From NCBI RefSeq assembly GCF_018613535.1, contig NZ_JAGGQB010000002.1:62001-126000 (forward strand): 64,000 bases of DNA, in the 5' to 3' direction. Positions within the stretch are counted from its first letter, which is position 1; each line of letters starts with the position of its first letter. A program made the translations under genes and the position numbers. Positions 18,401 through 26,256 of the stretch are shown here, piece after piece. Source of the stretch: Bacillus sp. ISL-51 (GTDB taxonomy: Bacteria; Bacillota; Bacilli; Bacillales; Bacillaceae). The notes below the pieces were generated by a model, which made no database searches, was not told where the DNA came from, and saw only the letters and a program-made list of their open reading frames with translations.

Positions 18401-19699
18401 CGCTCAAAAGAAACAAACCTCGGCAATTTTATCGCTGACGGCATGCTGCAAAAAGCGAAGGAAGCCGCGGGCGCTCAATTCGCCATCACAAACGGAGGCG
18501 GTATCCGAGCAGGGATTGACAAAGGAGACATCACGCTCGGAGAAGTTTTGAATGTGATGCCGTTCGGCAATACGCTTTACGTTTCGGATTTAACCGGAAA
18601 ACAAATAAAAAAAGCACTGGAACAAGGATTAAGCGGCATTGAAGCTGAAGGCGGCGCCTTCCCTCAGGTTTCCGGATTGACATACACGTTCACGCTGAAT
18701 CATAAGCCGGGAAACCGCGTTCTTAACGTTGCAGCCGTGCAAGATGACGGCAGCACACAGCGTATTTCCGATGACAAAACCTACAGGGTCGCCACAAATA
18801 ACTTTGTCGGCGCGGGCGGAGACGGCTATTCCGTTTTTAACGAGGCTTCTCATAAAGAAGATCTGGGCTTTGTCGACTATGAAATTTTCACGGAGCAGCT
18901 TGAAAAATTGGGGAAACAGGTCGAACCGAAAGTAGACGGCCGCATTCAGGAAGTCTATCTTCCGACAAAACAAAAAGACGGAACGTGGACGCTTGAAAAT
19001 GATGACGCGTTTTCCGTCTATGCGAAAAACGCCAACACACCAATTGTTTATTATGATAAAACTGACGGTGCAAAAAAACCGATTGACCTGAAAGTGACTA
19101 AAAAGCAGATCGGCCTGTTAAAGGACAGAGAATCCGATCCTTCTCTCACGATATTTCATGACAAGTTCAGCATGAAAATGCCGATGGCCAATGTGAGCGC
19201 GGCCGACACCCGATTCGGTGTGACGCCAAAAGGAAAAATGAACGCTGCTCTGTCAAATGTGTACGATTTTAATATGAAGCAAAACAACAAAGAAGTGAAG
19301 ACATTCAAAGCGCCGGTCAAGCTCACCCTGCGCATTGACAATACGAAAAAAGCAAACCACCCCGGCATTTATCATGTAGACCGGAAAAAGAAAATCTATA
19401 CGAAAACAGACAACGGCTCGGTCTCACATGATGTCGCCACTGGCTATACCAATCACTTCAGCGAATACACGGTGTTAAATGCGAATGCAAAGAGCATTCC
19501 GCCGACAAGCGGAGATAACGGCTCCGGAAAGCAGCCTTCTTCCGGCACCAAACCCGGCGGACATTTGCCGGGCGGCTTATTGCCTGACACCGCTACAACC
19601 ATGTATTCCATCCTCCTTGCCGGATTTATCATCAGCGCACTCGGTACAGCGCTGTATCTGTATCAGAGAAGAAAAGGAAAAAAGGCAAGCCAGGCATAA
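15422..19699 (+). CDS. yfkN: Cell-wall-anchored trifunctional nucleotide phosphoesterase YfkN
   Basis: A 1425-residue surface enzyme with two tandem 5'-nucleotidase modules. Module 1 (about residues 45-600) has the metallophosphoesterase motifs TTDVHAN, DNGDLIQGN, GNHEFN and SGHQHG. Module 2 (about 670-1180) repeats them as HTNDTHAH, DAGDVFSGD, GNHEFDKG and GGHTHT, and keeps the nucleotidase C-domain motif TNGGGIRAG. In B. subtilis it has 2',3'-cyclic-nucleotide phosphodiesterase and 2'(3')- and 5'-nucleotidase activity. A signal peptide lies at the N-terminus, and the C-terminus ends in a Gly/Pro linker, the sorting motif LPDTA, a membrane span and a basic tail, the arrangement used by sortase YhcS. 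GTG 15422 follows AAAGGTGG by seven bases. TTCACA-17-TATATA (15327-15355) is a weak candidate promoter. Confidence 0.93.
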   Translation: MRIQKRRCSVYMTLRILLPLVMIISLILPTSPIKAEENKSSRVNLSILATTDVHANMMDYDYYSDKATTEFGLARTAQLISKHRQENPNTLLVDNGDLIQGNPLGEYAVKYEKNDIITGAKTHPIIEVMNQLHYDAGTLGNHEFNYGLDFLDGTIKGADYPIVNANIKTMSGKNRFTPYVIQDKAVTDENGVKQQIKVGYIGFVPPQIMTWDKKNLEGSIQVQDIVESAKETIPKMKAEGADVIIALAHSGIEKKAQSAGAENAVFDLATKVNGIDAIVSGHQHGLFPDAEYKGVDKFNVDKGTINGIPVVMPSSWGKYAGVIDLQLEKTDGEWHVSDSKGSIEPIAGNVTSENETVVNTVKKAHEGTLKYIREPVGQTKAGINSFFAQVKDDPSIQIVTDAQKWYAENKMKDTEYKNLPILSAGAPFKAGGRNGSSYYTNIAAGNLAIKNIGDLYLYDNTVQIVKLNGSEVKDWLEMSAGQFNQIDAAKGGSQALLNDDYRSYNFDVIDGVTYQVDVTKPAKYNENGTVIHPDSSRIVNLSYKGKPVSANQEFLIVTNNYRASGGGGFPHLSNDKIVYSSADENRQVLMDYIIQQKTINPKADNNWSILPVKGTNLTFESSLSAKPFADRADDVAYIGESKNAGYGQYKLQFKDEEPGTDPPKDETWKLTVMHTNDTHAHLDNAARRMTRIKEIRSETDRSILLDAGDVFSGDLYFTKWQGLADLKMMNKMGYDAMTFGNHEFDKGPAALASFLSGNGSAVDPAGKYNFQAPDFPIVSANVDVSKEAKLSPFIKKPDTFTAGKKKKAGIHPYILLDVNGEKVAVFGLTTEDASTTSSPGKSIVFNDAFESAQKTVKEIQDKEHANKIIALTHIGHQRDLDLAKKVKGIDLIVGGHTHTLVDKMEVVKNEEPTIVAQAKEYGEYLGRVDVAFDQNGVVQPGQSSLQALPIDEQTKEDPDIKKELDTFKNELVSVKNEKVGYTKVALDGQREHVRSKETNLGNFIADGMLQKAKEAAGAQFAITNGGGIRAGIDKGDITLGEVLNVMPFGNTLYVSDLTGKQIKKALEQGLSGIEAEGGAFPQVSGLTYTFTLNHKPGNRVLNVAAVQDDGSTQRISDDKTYRVATNNFVGAGGDGYSVFNEASHKEDLGFVDYEIFTEQLEKLGKQVEPKVDGRIQEVYLPTKQKDGTWTLENDDAFSVYAKNANTPIVYYDKTDGAKKPIDLKVTKKQIGLLKDRESDPSLTIFHDKFSMKMPMANVSAADTRFGVTPKGKMNAALSNVYDFNMKQNNKEVKTFKAPVKLTLRIDNTKKANHPGIYHVDRKKKIYTKTDNGSVSHDVATGYTNHFSEYTVLNANAKSIPPTSGDNGSGKQPSSGTKPGGHLPGGLLPDTATTMYSILLAGFIISALGTALYLYQRRKGKKASQA

Positions 19700-19702
19700 A
19701 AA

Positions 19703-19731
19703 AAAAGCCGCTCAGATCGAGCGGCTTTTCT
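19703..19731. terminator. Bidirectional terminator between yfkN and yfkO
   Basis: AAAAGCCGCTC / GAGCGGCTTTT, 11-bp stem with a 5-nt loop. Confidence 0.9.
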
Positions 19732-19735
19732 ATTT

Positions 19736-20401
19736 TCACACCCACTTCACAACATCTTCAACGGCAGATCTTGTTTTCGGACGCGGTTCTCTGACCCGGT
19801 AGCCGAATGCAGCCATAACGGAGATGTCGAAGCTTCCGTTTTCCAAGAGGCCTTCTTCCTCCAGGATACGGTGAATTTCTTTGTAGTTGAACCCTTCAAC
19901 CGGGCAGGAGTCGATGCCGATTTGCGCAGCGGCCGTCATCATATTGCCGAGAGCAATATACGTTTGTTTTGATGCCCAGTCAAACATCGCTCTGTCGGAT
20001 GCAAGCAGATTGAAATCATTTTTCTGGAATTCTTCAGTTTTGCTTAAATAGCCTTCATACATGTCATCCGGCATTTTTTTGACTTGTTTCAAATGATTTT
20101 TGACATAGTCGGAGTCAAAGCGAATATCCTTAGCCGTCCGAGCAAGCAGCACAACAAAGTGGCTGGCGGTCGGAAGCTGCTTTTGAGCGCCCCATGTAAA
20201 TTCACGAAGTTTTTCACGAAGCTCGGGATTCTGGACAACGACAAATTTCCAAGGCTCCAGTCCGAGTGAACTCGGAGACAATCTTCCCGTTTCTAAAATG
20301 AATTCAAAATCGCTTTCTGAAATTTTTTTCTCCGGGTCAAATTCCTTTGTGGCGTGTCTGAACTGATACGCTTCAAGGATTTGCTGTTTTTTTTCTGACA
20401 T
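19736..20401 (-). CDS. yfkO: NAD(P)H nitroreductase YfkO
   Basis: A 221-residue FMN-dependent nitroreductase-family oxidoreductase. FMN-contacting features are the N-terminal RHATKEFDP, the LSPSSLGLEPWKFVVV segment (near residue 39-54) and the C-terminal FGYRVREPRPKTR. It reduces nitroaromatics and quinones; the physiological substrate is unknown. ATG 20401 follows AAAGGAG. Monocistronic between yfkN and treR. Confidence 0.9.
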   Translation of the reverse strand: MSEKKQQILEAYQFRHATKEFDPEKKISESDFEFILETGRLSPSSLGLEPWKFVVVQNPELREKLREFTWGAQKQLPTASHFVVLLARTAKDIRFDSDYVKNHLKQVKKMPDDMYEGYLSKTEEFQKNDFNLLASDRAMFDWASKQTYIALGNMMTAAAQIGIDSCPVEGFNYKEIHRILEEEGLLENGSFDISVMAAFGYRVREPRPKTRSAVEDVVKWV

Positions 20402-20509
20402 ACGGTATCTCTCCTTTAGCTGATGTTATGTTCTATTGTAGCCATTATTTTTGAAAGTACCAGTACGCACATTTGTGTTGGATAGTATCCATTTTGATAC
20501 TTAATAAAA

Positions 20510-20541
20510 AAACGGGCTGCCGGAGCAGTCCGTTTTTATTT
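20510..20541 (-). terminator. Terminator of the tre operon
   Basis: On the minus strand ACGGACTGC / GCAGCCCGT with one mismatch, followed by TTTTTTT; it begins at the treR stop codon. Confidence 0.8.
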
Positions 20542-21252
20542 TTCTCTGCGCGCAAAATCGACAAACCGAAATTTATCGAGCCTGTGCCGGCTTTCTGTAT
20601 ATTGAAAGAGGCTGGTGTCTTCCAAAAAGACCCGGTTTTTCACAACCGCCATGTGGCTGTATCCGCCAAGGTCCAAATACTCGCGGTCTTCCTCCGTTGC
20701 CGGCTCTACGACAATTTCCTTTTGCGCATAGCTGATGGAAAGACCAAGCTCCCCTTCAAGATATTCGTAAATCGAATCTTCACAAATAGCCTTCGTCAAG
20801 AGCGGCACATGCTTTTTGACAAAGTAATCCTTGTCCAAGATGATATGTTCCCCGTCAATGCGCCTCGATCTGACGACTTCCCACACCTCTTCATTCATCT
20901 CCTGCTGAAGCTCCTTCGCGACAGAAACCGCAGGCAGTATCAGCCCGAGACGGTGAACCGTTGTTTTCGTCTTTTTGCCGAGCGTCTCCGCCAGCTCCTT
21001 AAAACTGATAAGACCGGAGACAGGAAACTGCATTTTTTCTCTGTTTAAAATGACAGAGCCTTTTCCTTTGATTTTCTGGATGTAGCCGTTTTGCGCCAGC
21101 ATATTGAGCGCTTTGCGGACGGTTTCTCTTGATGTGCTGTATTGATCGCACAATTCATTTTCAGACGGAAGAATGTCTTCAGCCTTCCGCTGTTCGCTTT
21201 CGATTTGCTGCACAATGTCTTTATAGATTGTGATATATTTATTCACTTTCAT
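20536..21252 (-). CDS. treR: Trehalose operon repressor TreR
   Basis: A 238-residue GntR-family regulator of the HutC subgroup. The winged helix lies at residues 5-70 (LPSENELCDQYSTSRETVRKAL), and a UTRA effector domain fills the rest, which in TreR binds trehalose-6-phosphate. Third gene of treP-treA-treR, 23 bp after treA. Two TGTATATACA palindromes at the operon promoter fit its operators. ATG 21252 follows GGTGG. Confidence 0.93.
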   Translation of the reverse strand: MKVNKYITIYKDIVQQIESEQRKAEDILPSENELCDQYSTSRETVRKALNMLAQNGYIQKIKGKGSVILNREKMQFPVSGLISFKELAETLGKKTKTTVHRLGLILPAVSVAKELQQEMNEEVWEVVRSRRIDGEHIILDKDYFVKKHVPLLTKAICEDSIYEYLEGELGLSISYAQKEIVVEPATEEDREYLDLGGYSHMAVVKNRVFLEDTSLFQYTESRHRLDKFRFVDFARREK

Positions 21253-21275
21253 TTATGACCACCCAGATTAGTTTA

Positions 21276-22961
21276 TCACGGTTTGGTGAGATGATAAACG
21301 ATCGACTCATACGGGCGGAGCGTCAATTGCTTCAGGCTGCCTTCTCTCGGTTCGTCATTTGTCAAAAGCACGGTATACCGCCAGCCGTCCCGGTCTTCAA
21401 ACGGAAGCGTAAAATCTGCTTCTTTTCCATAGAAATTATTGACCGCCAGCAGCTTTTCATTCGTTCCGTGTCTGATATACGCCAGGATAGCCGGATCGTC
21501 CTCAGCCAGCAGTTCAAACGTCCCTTCGGTTACGATGTCATAATCCTTTCTGAGCCTGATGAGCTTTTGATAATGATAGAAAATCGAATCCGGGTCTTTT
21601 AAAGCCGCTTCAGCATTGATTTCCCGATAATCGTCTGAAACAGGTATCCACGGCGTTCCGGTCGTGAAACCGCCGTAAGGCTCACTGTTCCATTGAACGG
21701 GCGTTCTTGAATTGTCTCTTGATTTTTGTTTTAAAATGGCGATAATGTCTTCCTCCGGCCTTCCCTCTTCCTTCATCTGCCTGTAGATATTCAGTGATTC
21801 GACGTCACGGTATGAGCTGATGTCCTCGAACTTCGGATTGCCCATGCCGAATTCCTCGCCTTGATAAATGTAAGGTGTGCCCTGCATCATATGAATGGCC
21901 GTCGCCAGCATTTTGGCGGACTTTTTCCGGTACATCCCGTCGTCGCCGTACCTGGAAACGACCCGGGGCTGATCGTGGTTGCACCAGAATAACGCATTCC
22001 AGCCCCCGCCCTTATGCATCTCCGTCTGCCAAAACGCCAAAATCTGTTTCAGCTTCAGAAAGTCAAACGGAGCGAGCGCCCATTTTTCGCCGTTCGGATA
22101 ATCCACCTTTAAGTGATGAAAGTTAAAGGTCATATCAAGCTCTTCATTTGCCGGATTTGTGTAGCGGACACAGTGTTCAGCCGTTGTCGAGGACATTTCG
22201 CCGACTGTCATGCTGTCGTATTTTGAAAACACCGCTTGATTCATCTCATGCAGAAATTCATGCACACGCGGGCCGTCGGTATAGTAGGGACGCCCGTCAT
22301 GGCGATTCTTTGCGTCAGGAAACGATTGATCCTTGGAAATAAGGTTGATGACATCAAGCCGGAAGCCGTCGATCCCCTTTTGAAACCAAAAATGCATCAT
22401 CTCATAAATCCGCTTTCTCATCTCTTCATTTTCCCAATTCAAGTCAGCCTGAGACACATCAAACAGATGCAAATAATGCTGGCCGGACGCCTGATCGAGT
22501 TTCCATGCGGAGCCGCCGAATTTTGATTCCCAATTGTTCGGCGCCGCGCCGTCACCCTTCGCATCTTTCCAAATGTAAAAATCGCGATACGGGCTGTCAG
22601 GTGAAGCTATGGCTTCTTTAAACCATTGATGCTCAACAGATGTGTGGTTTACAACGAGGTCCATGACGACCTTTATTCCCCTTTGATGCGCCTCATCCAG
22701 CAGGCGTTCAAAGTCCTCCATTGTTCCGTATTCTTTATAAATGCTGTAATAATCGCGGATGTCATAGCCATTGTCATGCTGAGGAGAATCGTAAATCGGC
22801 GTAAGCCAAATGACATCAATCAGAAGTTCTTTTATATAATCGAGTTTTTCTATAATGCCGTTCAGATCGCCGACACCGTTTCCGGTCGTATCATTAAAGC
22901 TCTTCGGATAAATTTGATACACTGCCGCCTTTTTCCACCATGGTGTTTTTGCTGTTTTCAT
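21276..22961 (-). CDS. treA: Phospho-alpha-(1,1)-glucosidase TreA
   Basis: A 561-residue GH13 hydrolase splitting trehalose-6-phosphate into glucose and glucose-6-phosphate. Region motifs are VMDLVVNHTS, GFRLDVINLI (nucleophile Asp near 200), MTVGEMSS (acid/base Glu) and WCNHDQPR (third carboxylate). No signal peptide: cytoplasmic. Among three clustered start codons (22970 GTG, 22967, 22961), the last gives 561 residues, the length of B. subtilis TreA, with AGGCGG eight bases upstream. Follows treP in the operon. Confidence 0.95.
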   Translation of the reverse strand: MKTAKTPWWKKAAVYQIYPKSFNDTTGNGVGDLNGIIEKLDYIKELLIDVIWLTPIYDSPQHDNGYDIRDYYSIYKEYGTMEDFERLLDEAHQRGIKVVMDLVVNHTSVEHQWFKEAIASPDSPYRDFYIWKDAKGDGAAPNNWESKFGGSAWKLDQASGQHYLHLFDVSQADLNWENEEMRKRIYEMMHFWFQKGIDGFRLDVINLISKDQSFPDAKNRHDGRPYYTDGPRVHEFLHEMNQAVFSKYDSMTVGEMSSTTAEHCVRYTNPANEELDMTFNFHHLKVDYPNGEKWALAPFDFLKLKQILAFWQTEMHKGGGWNALFWCNHDQPRVVSRYGDDGMYRKKSAKMLATAIHMMQGTPYIYQGEEFGMGNPKFEDISSYRDVESLNIYRQMKEEGRPEEDIIAILKQKSRDNSRTPVQWNSEPYGGFTTGTPWIPVSDDYREINAEAALKDPDSIFYHYQKLIRLRKDYDIVTEGTFELLAEDDPAILAYIRHGTNEKLLAVNNFYGKEADFTLPFEDRDGWRYTVLLTNDEPREGSLKQLTLRPYESIVYHLTKP

Positions 22962-23036
22962 TTTCATCACCGCCTGTAAAAGTTTGAGTTGAAAGGGAAA
23001 AGGGACAGCCTGAAAAGAAGGCGCCCCGAGATTCCT

Positions 23037-24452
23037 CTATTTTTTTTGCTTCAGCCGCGCATACCCGTATGTTCCTGCAAACGGGAGAATCAGCACGATC
23101 AGCATTCCGATCGCAAATGCCCCCCAGTACTGGCTCATAATGGAGAAAATGCCCGGCACGCCGCCGACACCGACTGAGCTTGCCAGAACCCCTTTTACGG
23201 AAATGTACATCCCTGCGATTCCCGAGCTGATCATGGCGATCACAAACGGAAATTTGTAGCGCAGATTCACACCGAAAATCGCCGGCTCCGTAATGCCCAA
23301 ATAAGCGGAAATCCCGGCCGTCAGCGACAGGCCTCTTTGTTTTTTATCTTTGAGAATCAGCATCATTGCCAGCGCAGCCGAGCCTTGCGCAATATTAGAG
23401 AGCGCAAGCATCGGCCATAAAAATGTGCCGCCGAGCTTTGAACCGATCAATTGAAGATCAACCGCAAGGAACGTGTGATGCATGCCTGTGATAACGAGTG
23501 CAGAATACAAGCCCCCATACAATAAGCCGCCAAGAGCTGAGAATTTTCCGAAAACCGCAATCAGCCCGGATGTCAATGCGTTTCCGATTGCAAATGTAAT
23601 CGGGCCGATGATAACAAAAGAAAGAAATCCGATCACCAGAAGTGTCACCGGAGCGACGACTAACAGCTGAATGCCTTCTGGCGTCCGCTTTGTCAAAAAG
23701 AGCTCCAGCTTGGCAAGCAAATATGATGCAAGCAAAATCGGAAGCACCTGTCCTTGGTAACCGACCTTCTGAACCTCTAAGCCGAATAGATTCCAAACCG
23801 GAATATCGCCGCTTTGCTCGGCGGCCCCGTACCCCCATGCGTTCAGCAAATCAGGATGCACAAGCATAACCCCGAGCACAATACCTAAGAGCGGACTTCC
23901 TCCGAACCGTTTCACCGCCGACCAGCCGATTAACGCCGGCAGGAAAGTAAAGGCCGTTCCCGCAATCAGGTTAATCATATTAGCGAGATCCGCCCACTGC
24001 GGATAAACTTGAACGATGGATTTCGAGCTGAAGAAAATGCCTTCCGCCGTTAATATGTTGTTAAGCCCCATCAAAAGCCCCGCCGTCACAATGGCAGGCA
24101 AAATCGGGATAAAAATATCCGCAAGCATTTTCACTGCACGCTGCAAAGGATTCATTTTATGCTCAGAGGCCTTCTTCACTTCCTCCTTCGACGCTTCGCC
24201 GATCCCTGTTTCCTTCACCAATTCTGCATATACCTTATTCACGGTCCCTTGCCCGATCACGACTTGAAACTGCCCGTTCACAGCAAACGAGCCCTTTACA
24301 ACGTCTATCTCATCAAGCACTTTTTGATCCACTTTGCCTTCATCTATTAACGCAAACCGCAATCGCGTAACACAATGAGTTGCCGCCGCAATATTGTCGA
24401 TTCCTCCGACGGCATCGACAATCTGCCGTGCAGATCGGTTAAGCTCACCCAT
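23037..24452 (-). CDS. treP: Trehalose PTS permease, EIIBC component
   Basis: A 471-residue PTS protein. The N-terminal EIIB domain has the phosphorylated cysteine C27 in AATHCVTRLRF. From about residue 105 the EIIC domain has ten hydrophobic segments and the ITEPAIFGVNLR motif. It imports trehalose as trehalose-6-phosphate; an EIIA domain is absent, so phosphate must come from another EIIA-Glc-type protein. ATG 24452 follows GGAGGGG; the 12 upstream codons lack a ribosome site. Confidence 0.95.
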   Translation of the reverse strand: MGELNRSARQIVDAVGGIDNIAAATHCVTRLRFALIDEGKVDQKVLDEIDVVKGSFAVNGQFQVVIGQGTVNKVYAELVKETGIGEASKEEVKKASEHKMNPLQRAVKMLADIFIPILPAIVTAGLLMGLNNILTAEGIFFSSKSIVQVYPQWADLANMINLIAGTAFTFLPALIGWSAVKRFGGSPLLGIVLGVMLVHPDLLNAWGYGAAEQSGDIPVWNLFGLEVQKVGYQGQVLPILLASYLLAKLELFLTKRTPEGIQLLVVAPVTLLVIGFLSFVIIGPITFAIGNALTSGLIAVFGKFSALGGLLYGGLYSALVITGMHHTFLAVDLQLIGSKLGGTFLWPMLALSNIAQGSAALAMMLILKDKKQRGLSLTAGISAYLGITEPAIFGVNLRYKFPFVIAMISSGIAGMYISVKGVLASSVGVGGVPGIFSIMSQYWGAFAIGMLIVLILPFAGTYGYARLKQKK

Positions 24453-24493
24453 GCCAACCCCTCCGTAACCGTTTTCATTTTGTCTCATAAACT

Positions 24494-24503
24494 TGTATAT
24501 ACA
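24494..24503. promoter_or_regulatory. TreR operator, downstream copy
   Basis: Palindrome TGTATATACA just downstream of the tre transcription start region; identical to the copy at 24527-24536. Confidence 0.75.
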
Positions 24504-24516
24504 TGTTTACGACTCT

Positions 24517-24545
24517 ATTGTAATGCTGTATATACATGTCGTCAA
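24517..24545 (-). promoter_or_regulatory. Sigma-A promoter of treP-treA-treR
   Basis: On the minus strand TTGACG (24540-24545), 17-bp spacer, TACAAT (24517-24522). The spacer contains a TreR-type palindrome, so repressor and polymerase would compete directly. Confidence 0.85.
24527..24536. promoter_or_regulatory. TreR operator inside the promoter spacer
   Basis: Palindrome TGTATATACA, extended to ACATGTATATACAG on the minus strand, lies between the -35 and -10 boxes; centres of the two copies are 33 bp apart, about three helical turns. Confidence 0.8.
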
Positions 24546-24552
24546 TCTATTT

Positions 24553-24567
24553 TTATAGCGCTTTCAT
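24553..24567 (-). promoter_or_regulatory. cre-like site (CcpA) upstream of treP
   Basis: ATGAAAGCGCTATAA on the minus strand matches the consensus WTGNAANCGNWNNCW except at one position (A for C). It sits just upstream of the -35 box. Confidence 0.5.
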
Positions 24568-24598
24568 CACAAATATACTCCAAAAGGCCTTAAGGGAT

Positions 24599-24627
24599 TA
24601 AAAAAAGGCCCCTCTGGCGCCGGGACC
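24599..24627 (-). terminator. Terminator-like hairpin without an upstream gene
   Basis: On the minus strand GGTCCC / GGGGCC (one G-U pair) followed by TTTTTTT. No gene on that strand feeds into it; it would stop transcription heading from the GerP-like cassette region toward treP. Confidence 0.5.
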
Positions 24628-24669
24628 TTGTTCGCTTATGTTCTGAAATGCCTGTCCGCATGATCATTC

Positions 24670-24697
24670 ACAACGGAAGCACAAGAAGCATACAGTA
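24670..24697 (+). promoter_or_regulatory. Sigma-K-type promoter of the GerP-like/Hsp20 cassette
   Basis: AC at 24670-24671, 17-bp spacer, CATACAGTA (24689-24697), matching the late mother-cell consensus AC-N16-17-CATANNNTA. The ATG lies 32 bp downstream, a normal distance. Confidence 0.65.
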
Positions 24698-24728
24698 CTG
24701 TACAACTAAGATAAAGAGGTGTGAAGAG

Positions 24729-24989
24729 ATGCCATCCACTGTTATCAACCTGTACTATTTGAAGATTAACAGTATTTCAGGCAACGGATCTATTACGATC
24801 GGGGAAGCGGCATACAACAGTCCCACCACCAATAACAAATCACAAGGGCTTAACTCTTCATTCGGTGATACGTCACCTATAGAATCAATGATGGAGAACT
24901 TCTTAAATGATCCTGATGTAAACGACCAGACTGCAATCGGAACCGCAGATACCGCAAATATTACTCCGGTGCCGCCCATTATAGATTAA
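24729..24989 (+). CDS. GerPA/GerPF-like spore protein 1
   Basis: An 86-residue protein of the GerPA/GerPF family. It shows the family order: an N-terminal strand pair (INLYYLKINSISGNGSITIG), a Ser/Thr/Asn-rich middle with SPTTNNKSQG, and the late motif NDPDVNDQ. GerP proteins sit in the inner spore coat and let germinants through. ATG 24729 follows AGAGGTG by seven bases; the 27 codons open upstream have no ribosome site. First gene of a three-gene unit behind a sigma-K-type promoter. It is not one of the gerPA-PF operon genes themselves. Confidence 0.8.
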   Translation: MPSTVINLYYLKINSISGNGSITIGEAAYNSPTTNNKSQGLNSSFGDTSPIESMMENFLNDPDVNDQTAIGTADTANITPVPPIID

Positions 24990-25002
24990 AGGAGTTTTTC
25001 AT

Positions 25003-25245
25003 ATGCCTTACCAAATTAACGTCGTCAATATAAAGGTAAACGGGGCTACGCAAAACGGGAACGTTGATATCGGCCAGACGGTGCAAAACAGCCACACCGC
25101 AAACAGTAAGTTTGTCGGTGCGAACTTTTCCTTAGGAGATTTTTCACCTCCGGCCGGATTTTTAAATTCGGGCCATCTTGATCCTGATGTCAGCGATCAA
25201 GACCAGATTGCCAATCCGTCCATGCCGATTGCAAATCAAATTTAG
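25003..25245 (+). CDS. GerPA/GerPF-like spore protein 2
   Basis: An 80-residue paralogue of the preceding gene, with the same plan: N-terminal VNIKVNGATQNGNVDIGQ, middle QNSHTANSKFVGANFSLGDFS, and the LDPDVSDQDQ motif. It starts 13 bp after its neighbour behind AAAGGAG. Two similar GerP-like proteins in tandem suggest a heteromeric pair. Function is inferred from family only. Confidence 0.8.
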   Translation: MPYQINVVNIKVNGATQNGNVDIGQTVQNSHTANSKFVGANFSLGDFSPPAGFLNSGHLDPDVSDQDQIANPSMPIANQI

Positions 25246-25259
25246 GGGAGTCTGCCGTT

Positions 25260-25691
25260 ATGGATCTTGAAAAAATGAGAAAATGGCTTGAGATTACCAA
25301 TGAGCACAAGCCAAGCGAATTTTGGACCAATGTCCTGAAACAAAAATCTCCCGAGGATTTTTTCGCCTCACAACAAGACACCCTGATTTACGATGTCTAT
25401 CAGGATGAACAATACAATTTTATTATTGTTGAGATGCCCGGTGTATATGAAGAAGAATTAACGATGAGGCTGATATCAAAAACACAGCTGAACATTAAAG
25501 GAACGGTCACGCCTCTTTTCCCCGCAAATATGGAGCTGCGGCGGAAAAGGCAATACGGGGAATTTGATGAAACGATTCAGCTCCCTGAACCGGCTGAGCC
25601 GCAGCTTCTGCAGGCGCAGTGCCTAAACGGCTTATTGCATATTTCTTATCCGAGGCTCGTGGAGCACATCCCTTTTCATAAGAAAATGTGA
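25260..25691 (+). CDS. Hsp20/alpha-crystallin-like protein, probably spore-associated
   Basis: A 143-residue protein with an N-terminal helical part (residues 1-40) and an alpha-crystallin-like beta-sandwich from about residue 45 (YDVYQDEQYNFIIVEMPGVYEEELTMRL) to 135 (LNGLLHISYPR). The spacing MPGV...L.I...GT and the final GLL.I.YP are the small-heat-shock-protein pattern. CotM and CotP of B. subtilis are spore-coat members of this family. It starts behind GGGGAG 14 bp after the second GerP-like gene and completes the cassette. It ends 10 bp from convergent yflB with no terminator seen. Confidence 0.7.
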   Translation: MDLEKMRKWLEITNEHKPSEFWTNVLKQKSPEDFFASQQDTLIYDVYQDEQYNFIIVEMPGVYEEELTMRLISKTQLNIKGTVTPLFPANMELRRKRQYGEFDETIQLPEPAEPQLLQAQCLNGLLHISYPRLVEHIPFHKKM

Positions 25692-25701
25692 ACGAAAGCG
25701 A

Positions 25702-26079
25702 TTACGTGCGTCCGAACCGCTGATATACTTTCTCCTTATAATGAGAGGATGCGGGTTTTGAGAACATATCTTTTTTCTCAATCAGCCGATCGAGTCTGAC
25801 TTGTTTTTCCGTCCGTTTCTTCTCGAGATGCTCAAGTTCCGTTTCATTACGGCACTTCGCAATCAAATGGTCTAACGTCATCAGCTCTTTTTTCAGTGCC
25901 CCTTCATCCTCAGCCATTCCGGCATTTTTTAAAAGGCGGTAGCCCATTCTGAGCGATTCCGGAAGATGTGCGGCATCGTCTTTCGGCAGGGGCTTTCCCA
26001 TTCCTTTGATGCTCTGAAATTCTCCGTCTGTTATGGCACGCTTAATTTTATCTTCCGCAACAATATGGGCAATATCCAT
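25702..26079 (-). CDS. yflB: DUF1992 protein YflB
   Basis: A 125-residue charged helical protein of the DUF1992 (DnaJ-homologue C28-like) family. The family signature is the N-terminal AEDKIKRAITDGEFQSIKGMGKPL followed by PESLRMGYRLLKNAG. Function unknown. ATG 26079 follows AGAGGTG. A TATGAT -10 lies in the palindrome TATGATATCATA (26110-26121), 31 bp upstream. Confidence 0.8.
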   Translation of the reverse strand: MDIAHIVAEDKIKRAITDGEFQSIKGMGKPLPKDDAAHLPESLRMGYRLLKNAGMAEDEGALKKELMTLDHLIAKCRNETELEHLEKKRTEKQVRLDRLIEKKDMFSKPASSHYKEKVYQRFGRT

Positions 26080-26256
26080 ATATGGTCACCTCTTTTTCCG
26101 ATAATGAAATATGATATCATACACACGCTTCAATCCCCAATTTATTCCTTTTCCGCATTTTCCAAGACAGCATTCTTCAGACAAACCGCTTATGCGACAG
26201 CGTTTTTCGCCTCTTTTCCGATGTGACTTTTCCACCTTTTCTATTTGCTGGTTTCA

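Noticed and set aside
24640-24710. Minus-strand 23-codon frame feeding the orphan hairpin before treP
   Set aside because: No ribosome site and strongly basic, low-complexity translation.
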